9,965 bases of DNA. Source: Archangium sp. GTDB taxonomy: Bacteria; Myxococcota; Myxococcia; Myxococcales; Myxococcaceae. Below are positions 1-6,605 of the stretch, one piece after another; position 1 is the stretch's first letter, and the number at the start of each line of letters is the position of its first letter. The position numbers were made by a program, and so were the translations under genes. A model generated the notes under the pieces. That model searched no databases, had not been told where the DNA came from, and saw nothing but the letters and a program-made list of their open reading frames with translations. Where the stretch lies: assembly GCA_016793525.1 (NCBI GenBank), contig JAEUJT010000073.1, positions 1-9,965 of the forward strand, given 5' to 3'.

Positions 1-2590
1 CCTGCGGCCCCCACCGGCCCTCGACGTTGAGCTCGCTGGTGGGGCCGCGCATCGCGAGCGAGTGGACCGTCAGCGCGCCGTCGTTCCATTCAAGCTCCAC
101 GGGCTCGACGTTGGCCGCCGCGACCTCGCCTCGCGCGACCGCCAGCCTCGAGAGCTTCGCCGTGCCGTGGCCGCTGCGCACGTCACGGAGAGGCACCTGC
201 GCCGTCACCGCGCCCGCCAGCGCCAACGAGAGCCCGGTCACCGAGGCAGGCAACCACGCCGAGGCATCGGGGAGGTTGACGAGGAGCGACACTGCCGCCG
301 GCCACGCGTCTTGCGCGGTGATGGCCGCCGTACCAGAGATGCCGGGCACCACCGTGCCGCTCACGTTCAGCGCGCGCCCCACCAGCTCGAAGGCGAGCGA
401 CGACGCGCCCAGGGCCTGGCCGCGCAGGTGCACGTCACTGCTGGTGAGGGTGGCGTTCGCGCGCACGGTGTCGGTGTCGCCGCTCACCGTGCCCGCGGCG
501 TGGAAGCCACCCGACACCACCAGCGATTCCGACGGGTCGATGAGCTCTTGAAGCGAGCCTTCGGCGACCTCCAGCCGGTAGTCGAGCGGCCCGGCGAAGC
601 GCCAGGTGCCGTCGACCGAGGTCGTGCCAAGCGGCCCAACGAAGCGCGTCGGCTCGAGCACCAGCGCCTCGCCGTCGACAAAGCGAATCACCGTGTCGGC
701 GTCGCCCAGGCGGCGCTCCAGGTACACCGCGTCTCGCGCGCGCATGGCCACCACGCCGTTGAACGTCTTCGCCGGGCCGTCGACCAGCGCCACCGCCGAC
801 ACCTTGCCGAACAACACGCCCTGCATGTTCTTCATCGACGGGCTCAGGTCGGCGAGCAGGTCGACCACGTCTTCGACCCGGCCATCGGGCAGCTGAATCG
901 ACGCGCGCGTCTGCAGCCCCTCGGGCGCGAAGCGCAGCGCGACGTCGCCGAAGTACTGGGTGCGCCCCTTCTGCGCCGCGATGGAGGGGAACGAGAGCGT
1001 GTCGTCGCCGTACGTCACCGGGCTCTGCACGATGCCCAGCGCGTAGCCGCGCAACGTGAAGTCGCGCAGCGTGAGGTGACCATCGACCTTCAGGTCCGCT
1101 CCCGGCCCCGTGAGCGTGGCGTGCGCCGAGCCGACCCCCGACCACGGCAGCCCGGAGATGGCGCCGAAGTCAGACAGATCGATCGACGGCGCGGCGACGC
1201 GAATTCGCAGGCCTTCGCGCGTGTCGAAGAAGAGCCGCGTCGAGCCGGTGAAGGTCGAGCGCCCGCTCCCGCCCACCGAAAGTGCGATGTCTTGAAAGTC
1301 GACCCAGGTGTCGGTGATCTCGAGGTGAAATTTCCCTCGCGACTCGGCGAAGGTGAGTATCGGCGCGCGGCCCGCAGCTGGCTCGGTATACGCGTGGGTC
1401 GCGAGCGTGAAGTGGCCGGTGCGAAAGTCGACGTCGCCGATGAGCGACGGCACCGGCAGCAACTTGCCCGACACCGCGCCCTTCACCGTCGCGGGGAAAT
1501 CGACCCACGCGCCGGGCACCCCGGTGCGCTCGAGCACCTGTCCCAGCGACACGTCTTTTGTCTCGAAGCGCGCCCGCACCGGGAAGCCACCGGTGAGCCC
1601 GACGTCGGCCGACACCCGCACCTCGCCCTCACCCACCTTGAAGCGCAGCGCGTCGACCGTCACCGTTTTGCCAGACCACGCCAGCTGGCCGCTGAAGTCT
1701 CCCGGGGTGAAGCGGCCCAGCGAGATCTGACTGGCCTGCACGTCGGCCCGCACCAGCGGCGCGTCGGCGTGCCCGGCCACCGACACCCGCGCCCAGAGCT
1801 GACCGCGCGGCGCCTCGAGTGGCACCCCGAGCCGAGGCAGCGCCTCCATCGGAACGTAGAGCTGCGCGGTGGCCGCCAGCTGCGGAATCGCGTCGCACAG
1901 CGACACCGTGCCTGAGGCCCCGAGGCTGATGCCCTCGAGCGCGAGGTCTGCCCGCCGCACCTCGAGCTCGCGGGCGGAGAGATCGATGGTGCCCTCGAGA
2001 TGCACCCGACCGAGCGTCAGCGCGCGGTCGGCGGCGAGGTGCACCACCCCGCTCCGCACCCGAACGTCGGCTTCGGCGGTGGCGCGGCCCACGTTGGCGT
2101 CGACCTGCACGCCCTCTGCGCGGAGGCTCCGGCCGTCGGGCAGCGAGAGTGAAAACGTGCCCTCTTCGATGTGCAGCTCCTGCACCCGAACAGTCTTCAA
2201 GCGATCGAGCGCGCAGGTGTCTCGCTTCGGCTTCGGCGACGTCGCCGTCGTGACCTGCACGTGCACGCGCGGCCGCACCAGCGTCAGCTCGCGCACCGAT
2301 ACCCCGCCCAGGAACAGGCCGCGCAGCCCGACGGACGCCTCGTCGATGGAGATGAAGTGGCCCTCGCCGTCGTCTTCGAAGAGCGTGACGTCGTGCACCT
2401 TCGCCGAGAGCGTGAGCACGTCGAACTCGCAGCGCCCGATGGAGGCCGGGCCGCCGACCATCGACGGCAACCGCGCAGTCAACGTGCGGCACCCCCAGGC
2501 GCCGGCGCGCTCGGTGCGCGACGCCGCCAACACGGCGACGGCCAGCAGCACCACCACCCCCAAGACACGGCGTCGCAGTCGAGGGCGCAC
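1..2590 (-). CDS. TamB/AsmA-like translocation and assembly protein, 3' end beyond the window
   Basis: The frame stays open from a GTG at 2590 to the left edge: 863 codons, no stop, C-terminus missing. The start is well fixed, because an in-frame TAG lies four codons upstream and GTG is the only start codon after it. The N-terminus has an Arg-rich patch (residues 2-8) then one hydrophobic segment (about 9-23), a signal anchor with the bulk in the periplasm. The rest is a monotonous run of short alternating beta-strand patterns rich in Gly, Val, Leu and Asp, including PTSELNVEGRWGP at the visible end. This is typical of the TamB/AsmA/YhdP superfamily, long beta-groove proteins thought to carry phospholipids between membranes or to help outer-membrane assembly. 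E. coli TamB has about 1,260 residues, so several hundred, including the diagnostic C-terminal TamB domain, probably lie off the edge. Four Cys (34, 54, 126, 232) cluster near the N-terminus. It follows the ATPase gene by 17 bp. Superfamily is fairly sure; TamB rather than another AsmA-like member is inference. Confidence 0.8.
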   Translation of the reverse strand, partial: MRPRLRRRVLGVVVLLAVAVLAASRTERAGAWGCRTLTARLPSMVGGPASIGRCEFDVLTLSAKVHDVTLFEDDGEGHFISIDEASVGLRGLFLGGVSVRELTLVRPRVHVQVTTATSPKPKRDTCALDRLKTVRVQELHIEEGTFSLSLPDGRSLRAEGVQVDANVGRATAEADVRVRSGVVHLAADRALTLGRVHLEGTIDLSARELEVRRADLALEGISLGASGTVSLCDAIPQLAATAQLYVPMEALPRLGVPLEAPRGQLWARVSVAGHADAPLVRADVQASQISLGRFTPGDFSGQLAWSGKTVTVDALRFKVGEGEVRVSADVGLTGGFPVRARFETKDVSLGQVLERTGVPGAWVDFPATVKGAVSGKLLPVPSLIGDVDFRTGHFTLATHAYTEPAAGRAPILTFAESRGKFHLEITDTWVDFQDIALSVGGSGRSTFTGSTRLFFDTREGLRIRVAAPSIDLSDFGAISGLPWSGVGSAHATLTGPGADLKVDGHLTLRDFTLRGYALGIVQSPVTYGDDTLSFPSIAAQKGRTQYFGDVALRFAPEGLQTRASIQLPDGRVEDVVDLLADLSPSMKNMQGVLFGKVSAVALVDGPAKTFNGVVAMRARDAVYLERRLGDADTVIRFVDGEALVLEPTRFVGPLGTTSVDGTWRFAGPLDYRLEVAEGSLQELIDPSESLVVSGGFHAAGTVSGDTDTVRANATLTSSDVHLRGQALGASSLAFELVGRALNVSGTVVPGISGTAAITAQDAWPAAVSLLVNLPDASAWLPASVTGLSLALAGAVTAQVPLRDVRSGHGTAKLSRLAVARGEVAAANVEPVELEWNDGALTVHSLAMRGPTSELNVEGRWGPQ

Positions 2591-2607
2591 GATGAACCCG
2601 CCCTACT

Positions 2608-3723
2608 TCAGAGCTTCCCCAGCCCTTCGAGGTACCGATCGATCTCCGCCAGATCGACCGCGGCCTTTCGACCGGGCGCCGACGGCGCGGGCGGCGGAAT
2701 ACCCGCGGGCGCGGCCGACGCCGATGGCGGCATGACGTCTGAGACCGGCGCGGCCGCGAGCGGAGCCACGGGCCGTGGAGCGGGAGCAGCTGGAGCCTCG
2801 GGAGGGGGCCGCACCACCTCGGGAGCTGGAGCCGCCGCCGGCGCCACCGTTCGCGCCACGTTCACCGCGGCGATGGGCGCCGGGGCCGGCGCCGCCACCG
2901 CGTGGAGCCCCGTCTCGAGCCCGAGGTTGTCGGCGATGCCTTCGATCAACGGCGCACGAATCTCCGGGGTACGCGCGAGAAACGCCTCGAACAGCGCGTT
3001 GTCGCACAGCGTGTTGATGACCCGGGGCGTGCCGCCGCTGCGCCGGTGAATGGCCGCGATGGCGTCGGCGTGAAACGGCAAATTCGTGCTGCCGGCCAGG
3101 CGCATGCGGTGCTTCACGTACGCCTCGGTGGAGTCGGCGTTGAACGGCTCCAGCCGGTACCGCATCGCCACCCGCTGGGCCAACGGCGGGTCAAGCTTCA
3201 GGTTCTTCTCGATCTCCGGCAAGCCGAAGAAGACGAAGCTGATCAGCTTGCGCTCGGGCACCTCGAGGTTCAGCAGCCCACGAAACTCCTCCATCAGCTC
3301 GCGGGTCTCGAGCATCTGTGCTTCGTCGAGCAGAACCACCGCCTTGCGGCCCTGCTCGTAGATCTGGAGCAGCCGCTGGTAGAGCTGCGACAGCAACGCC
3401 AGCTTTTCTTGCGCCGGGTTCTCGACGCCGAGCTGGAGCGCGATGCGCCGCAACAGCCAACTCGCGGTGATGCCGGAGTGGATGATGACCAGCAGCGCCG
3501 CCTCGTATTCTTCTTCGGGCAGCGAATCGAGCATGCGCCGGGCGAGCGTCGTCTTGCCGGCGCCGATGTCGCCCACCAGCACCGCCAGGCCCTTCATCGA
3601 GCTCACCGAGTGGAGCAACCGCGTCAACGCCTGCTGGTGCTGTGGCGCGCTGAAATAGAACCGGCTGACGGGCGCGTTGCTGAACGGCTCCGAGGCCAGG
3701 CCGAAAAAATCAAGGTAGCTCAT
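2608..3723 (-). CDS. ExeA/GspA-like AAA+ ATPase with Pro/Ala-rich tail
   Basis: A 371-residue protein of the ExeA/GspA family (AAA_22-type AAA+ ATPases). The N-terminus (MSYLDFFGLASEPFSNAP) is the family signature. Walker A is GDIGAGKT (residues 51-58), Walker B is VVLLDEAQ (129-136), a sensor-1-like strand is FVFFGLPE (163-170), and GGTPRVIN (230-237) is the sensor-2 region. After about residue 275 comes a long Ala/Pro-rich, probably disordered linker, ending in a short helix-like segment DLAEIDRYLEGLGKL (357-371). Aeromonas ExeA continues into a membrane segment and a peptidoglycan-binding domain; neither is present here, so the protein should be cytoplasmic and is probably not a classical type II secretion factor. 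ATG lies 6 bp after the stop of the TPR gene without a strong Shine-Dalgarno, suggesting coupled translation; the TamB-like gene follows 17 bp downstream. ATPase family is certain from motifs. A role as a cytoplasmic motor or switch serving the neighbouring polarity or envelope proteins is inference. Confidence 0.9.
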   Translation of the reverse strand: MSYLDFFGLASEPFSNAPVSRFYFSAPQHQQALTRLLHSVSSMKGLAVLVGDIGAGKTTLARRMLDSLPEEEYEAALLVIIHSGITASWLLRRIALQLGVENPAQEKLALLSQLYQRLLQIYEQGRKAVVLLDEAQMLETRELMEEFRGLLNLEVPERKLISFVFFGLPEIEKNLKLDPPLAQRVAMRYRLEPFNADSTEAYVKHRMRLAGSTNLPFHADAIAAIHRRSGGTPRVINTLCDNALFEAFLARTPEIRAPLIEGIADNLGLETGLHAVAAPAPAPIAAVNVARTVAPAAAPAPEVVRPPPEAPAAPAPRPVAPLAAAPVSDVMPPSASAAPAGIPPPAPSAPGRKAAVDLAEIDRYLEGLGKL

Positions 3724-3729
3724 GGCGAC

Positions 3730-6504
3730 TTAGACGTACCCCACCTTGCGACCCTTGGAGGGGGGCTTGGGCGCCGCCGGCGCGTCGTCTTCGGGCGACG
3801 TCATCGCCGACAGCCGCTGCACATTGGCCGCGACCTCTCGGTAGGCGCCGTCGACACGCTCGACGCGCATGAACTGGGCGAGCGCCTTGCCCGCCTGACC
3901 CGCGCCTTCGTACGCCGTCGCCAGCTCGTAACGGGCGGCCTTCTCGACGTCGCCGGTGGCGTGCTCCGACGCCAGCGCCTGCATGTACGCGTCGATGGCG
4001 CCGGGGAAGTCGCCCTTCATCACCTGCAGCATGCCGATCATCGTCAGGCAATCGACCTCTTTGCGTTTCCCCACGCAGCCGCGGCGCGCCACCATGAACT
4101 CGTTGATGGCGTCGTCGACGAGCATCATTTCTTTGTAGGCGATGCCCAGGTCGTAGTGCGTCTCGACGTCCTCCGGCTTGACCACCTTCTCGACGGCCTT
4201 CTTGAACTCGGAGAAGACCTCCTCCATCGGCACCTGGTACTCGTCGGCGGCCGCCGGAGCCGCGCTCGTGTCGAGCTCCTCGGCGAGCTCGTGCGCCAGG
4301 TCGAACGAGCCAGATGACGGCACGGCCTGCTCCACCGGAGCCCCGCCGCCCGCCTCCCCAGCCTCGAGTTGCGCCATGAGCCGGCTCGCGCGCTGATGTT
4401 CGGGGTACGCGATGAGAATCGTCTCGAGAATCTCGCGCGCCTCTTCGTACAGGCCCTGCTCGAGGAAGAAGGTCGCCTCGTCGCACTCCTCCGCCGCGGG
4501 TTCGTCTTCGGGTGGCGCTTCGACGGCCTCTTCGTCTTCGACCGGCGGCGCTTCGACCGGCTCTTCGCCGCCCTGGGCCGCGAACGGGTCTGGATCTTCG
4601 AGCGCCGGAACCTCGGGCGTCAGGTCGACGCTCTGGCGCAGCTTCGACGGCGGCGACTCGAGGTTCGCGAACATCGAGCGATCGATGCGAATGCCGCGGG
4701 TCGGCTCTTCGTTGCCGCTCTCGCCCAGCGGCGACGCCCCCCCACGCGTGAGGGCCGGGTTCGACGAGGTAACGGGCTCCGCGGTGGGCGTGGCCCAGGG
4801 CGGCGCGCCGTGCTCTTCGACCGCGCTGAACTCGCCGGTGACGGCCGTGTCATCGCCGAGGGTGCCCGGGGCCACCAGCGGCTCGTCTTGGCTGTCCCAC
4901 ACCGGGGGCGGCGACGCATCGGCGAACGCCTGCGACTGCGAGTCTTCACCCGCCAGCACCAGCTCGCCGTCGTCGGGCGCGGGGGCCACGTCTTCGGCCG
5001 CCACCATGTCGGCCGGCTCGGGTTCGAGCGCGTCGTGCGGCTCGTCGGCGATGATGACTTCGTCGTCGCTCGAGTCGACCAAAATGGCGTCGTCGGCGAC
5101 TTCTGACGGGCTGCCGGTGGGCGCCTCGACCGCGTCTCCACCTGCCACGCGGAGCGCCGCCAAAAACGCCGGCACCTCGGGGTGGCCCGGGTTCTGCTGC
5201 AGCACCGCCTGCAGGTACGGCTGCGCGCGCTGGGCGTCGCCGCGGCGGGTGTGCAGCCGCAACACGTTGAGCAGCTGCTCGAACGCCTGCGCCTGGTTGT
5301 TCGACGCGACGTAGATCGCGTACGCCTTCTCGTGCGCGTCGATGTTCTCGGGGTCGTTGGAGAAGATCTTTCGCAGGTGCTCGAGCGCTTTGTCGTGCAG
5401 CCCGTACTTCACGTACACGTCGGTTTCGGTCAGCAGCTTCGCGATCGAATCGACCCGCGGCTTCTCAGGCTTGTTCGGCAGCGGCGCCTGGCCCGCGATC
5501 GACGGCTGCGAGCCCGATGAGCGCGGGAGCGCCTGCATGGTGCCGCTCGACTTCGACGACACCGCCACGGCGCCGTGCACGCCGCTCCCCGCGACATGCA
5601 CCCCGCTGCCGCTGACGAGGCTCTCGTTGCGCGCCGCCACGTCGGGGTCGTTGGGGTCGAGCTGCGCGACGTGCTGCCAGACCTGCTCGGCCTCGTCGTT
5701 TTGCCCCCGGCTCTCGTAGGCGCGCGCGAGCTCTTTGTAGACCGACACCGTCTTCGAGGTCTGACCGAGCCCCTGAAACGCCGTGGCCAGCAGCCGCAAC
5801 GTGTCGACGTCGCGGGGGTCGGCCTTGAAGCAGACCTGCAGCTTGGCCAACGCGCGCTTCTGGTCGTTGCGCTGCAGATACAGCTCGGCCAGCTCTTTGT
5901 GCAGCGGCAGGTCGTTCGGCTCGAGCGCGCTGATGCGCTCGGCCACGCGCAGGTAGTCGTCGACGCTGTTCTGGCGCTTGAGGTGCTCGGCCGCGCGCTG
6001 GAACTCGGCTACCGCCTCTTGGTTGAGCCCCTCGCGCACGTAGAGGTCAGCCAGCTTCACCCGCGACGGCACGTTGTCGGGGTCGAGGTCGACCATCTTC
6101 TTCAAGACGTCGAGGCTCTTTCGAGTGTCGCCGGCCTTGTCGTAGTGGTTGGCGACGATCTGGTAATACGCCATCGCCTCGCCCATCAGCTGCAGCTGCT
6201 GGTGCAGCTCGGCGAGCTTGATGTTCAAGTCCATCAACGTCGGGTCCAGCTTCAACACCTGCTTGTAGAGCGCGACCGCCTTCAGAAAGAAGCCGTCGGT
6301 GGCGTAGCTCTCAGCGACCTTCGTGAAATAGACGGCCGCTTGCGGGTTGTCGTTCTTCTTCTGAAACAGCTCCCCCATCTTCTGGAGAATGCGCACGTCT
6401 TTCGGGTCCACCTCGAGGACGCGCTGGTACTCCTTGATGGCTTTGTCATAGGCCCCTTTGGCGACCAACTTCGCCGCGGCCTCGATGATCTTGTTCTTGT
6501 CCAA
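3730..6504 (-). CDS. sgmX: SgmX-like TPR protein, probable polar activator of type IV pili
   Basis: A 924-residue soluble protein with no signal peptide or membrane segment. Tandem TPRs fill residues about 9-290 (roughly eight), a Ser/Gly-rich spacer covers 295-345, more TPRs about 352-450, an acidic Pro-rich disordered linker 455-670, one TPR about 675-712, and a last TPR block 760-895, followed by a basic tail ending KGRKVGYV. TPR blocks split by a long linker, and the gene order Roadblock-efp-accB-accC-TPR, match my recollection of Myxococcus xanthus SgmX, which binds MglA-GTP, is recruited to the leading pole with help from FrzS, and activates type IV pili. The assignment rests on architecture and neighbourhood, not on an alignment. 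The start is a TTG at 6504: no other start codon lies between it and the in-frame TGA upstream, the next ATG is at residue 42 inside a TPR, and residues 9-30 are already TPR-like. No Shine-Dalgarno precedes it. The ATPase gene begins 6 bp after its TAA. If not SgmX, it is another TPR scaffold. Confidence 0.72.
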   Translation of the reverse strand: MDKNKIIEAAAKLVAKGAYDKAIKEYQRVLEVDPKDVRILQKMGELFQKKNDNPQAAVYFTKVAESYATDGFFLKAVALYKQVLKLDPTLMDLNIKLAELHQQLQLMGEAMAYYQIVANHYDKAGDTRKSLDVLKKMVDLDPDNVPSRVKLADLYVREGLNQEAVAEFQRAAEHLKRQNSVDDYLRVAERISALEPNDLPLHKELAELYLQRNDQKRALAKLQVCFKADPRDVDTLRLLATAFQGLGQTSKTVSVYKELARAYESRGQNDEAEQVWQHVAQLDPNDPDVAARNESLVSGSGVHVAGSGVHGAVAVSSKSSGTMQALPRSSGSQPSIAGQAPLPNKPEKPRVDSIAKLLTETDVYVKYGLHDKALEHLRKIFSNDPENIDAHEKAYAIYVASNNQAQAFEQLLNVLRLHTRRGDAQRAQPYLQAVLQQNPGHPEVPAFLAALRVAGGDAVEAPTGSPSEVADDAILVDSSDDEVIIADEPHDALEPEPADMVAAEDVAPAPDDGELVLAGEDSQSQAFADASPPPVWDSQDEPLVAPGTLGDDTAVTGEFSAVEEHGAPPWATPTAEPVTSSNPALTRGGASPLGESGNEEPTRGIRIDRSMFANLESPPSKLRQSVDLTPEVPALEDPDPFAAQGGEEPVEAPPVEDEEAVEAPPEDEPAAEECDEATFFLEQGLYEEAREILETILIAYPEHQRASRLMAQLEAGEAGGGAPVEQAVPSSGSFDLAHELAEELDTSAAPAAADEYQVPMEEVFSEFKKAVEKVVKPEDVETHYDLGIAYKEMMLVDDAINEFMVARRGCVGKRKEVDCLTMIGMLQVMKGDFPGAIDAYMQALASEHATGDVEKAARYELATAYEGAGQAGKALAQFMRVERVDGAYREVAANVQRLSAMTSPEDDAPAAPKPPSKGRKVGYV
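4501..4563 (-). repeat. Imperfect direct repeat in the acidic linker of the TPR protein
   Basis: Two copies of a unit of about 30 bp lie in tandem: ttcgtcttcg occurs at 4501-4510 and 4531-4540, and gcgcttcgac at 4515-4524 and 4548-4557. They encode the repeated acidic peptides VEAPPVEDEEA and VEAPPEDEP (around residues 650-669). The second copy is one codon longer, so the repeat keeps frame. This looks like slippage-type expansion inside a disordered linker, whose length can probably vary between relatives. Confidence 0.6.
5566..5610 (-). repeat. Short duplicated peptide GSGVH in the Ser/Gly spacer of the TPR protein
   Basis: Residues 299-312 contain GSGVH twice, seven residues apart (GSGVHVA followed by GSGVHGA). 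It sits exactly between the first and second TPR blocks, in a stretch rich in Ser, Gly, Ala and Val that is probably a flexible hinge. The two DNA copies have drifted at third codon positions, so the duplication is not recent. No function is evident. Confidence 0.45.
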
Positions 6505-6545
6505 GGGGCTGGAATCGCTCGGGTTTCGTGAGGACGACCGGGGGA

Positions 6546-6600
6546 GCCGTCAGCGCGAAAGCTACCAGACTCCCTGGGGTCGGTCCACGAAGCTGACGGC
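6546..6600 (-). repeat. 9-bp perfect inverted repeat with 37-nt loop between accC and the TPR gene
   Basis: The arms gccgtcagc (6546-6554) and gctgacggc (6592-6600) are exact reverse complements, separated by 37 nt. The loop itself can form a small hairpin (ccag 6565-6568 with ctgg 6574-6577). The structure begins 5 bp past the accC stop codon and ends about 40 bp before the TTG start of the TPR gene. It fills over half of the 101-bp gap. No T-run follows on the minus strand, so a classical intrinsic terminator is unlikely. An mRNA 3'-end stabiliser, a processing site, an operator or a leader structure remain possible. Confidence 0.5.
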
Positions 6601-6605
6601 GGCCC

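Noticed and set aside
62..1915. 617-codon open frame on the plus strand
   Set aside because: The product is an Arg/His/Glu-rich, low-hydrophobicity sequence with no recognisable domain. It is antisense to the continuous TamB-like frame, which has a clear anchor and beta-repeat pattern. High GC explains the open shadow frame.
1629..2492. 287-codon minus-strand frame inside the TamB-like gene
   Set aside because: It is in a different frame from the 863-codon frame starting at 2590, is very rich in Arg, Ala and Gly, and shows none of the beta-strand pattern; an alternate-frame shadow.
2608..3723. Reading the ATPase as part of a mobile element (TniB/IstB-type transposition ATPase)
   Set aside because: The N-terminal YLDFFGL..EPFSNAP signature fits ExeA/GspA; there are no transposase genes, terminal repeats or composition change nearby.
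2902..4317. 471-codon open frame on the plus strand
   Set aside because: It spans the junction of two well-supported minus-strand genes (ATPase and TPR protein) and encodes an Arg/His/Leu-rich product without motifs.
5575..6531. 318-codon plus-strand frame opposite the TPR gene
   Set aside because: The antisense of repeated TPR codons yields a Val/Leu/Gln/His-rich pattern that mirrors the TPR periodicity; no start-site support or family resemblance.
6552..6567. Possible sigma-54 promoter upstream of the TPR gene
   Set aside because: GG and GC elements are spaced by 10 nt as in -24/-12 promoters (TGGTAGC then CGCT), but the -12 TTGC core is missing and the site lies inside the inverted repeat; too weak to annotate.
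6546..6600. Intrinsic terminator after accC
   Set aside because: The stem is long-range, with a 37-nt loop, and no T-run follows it on the minus strand.
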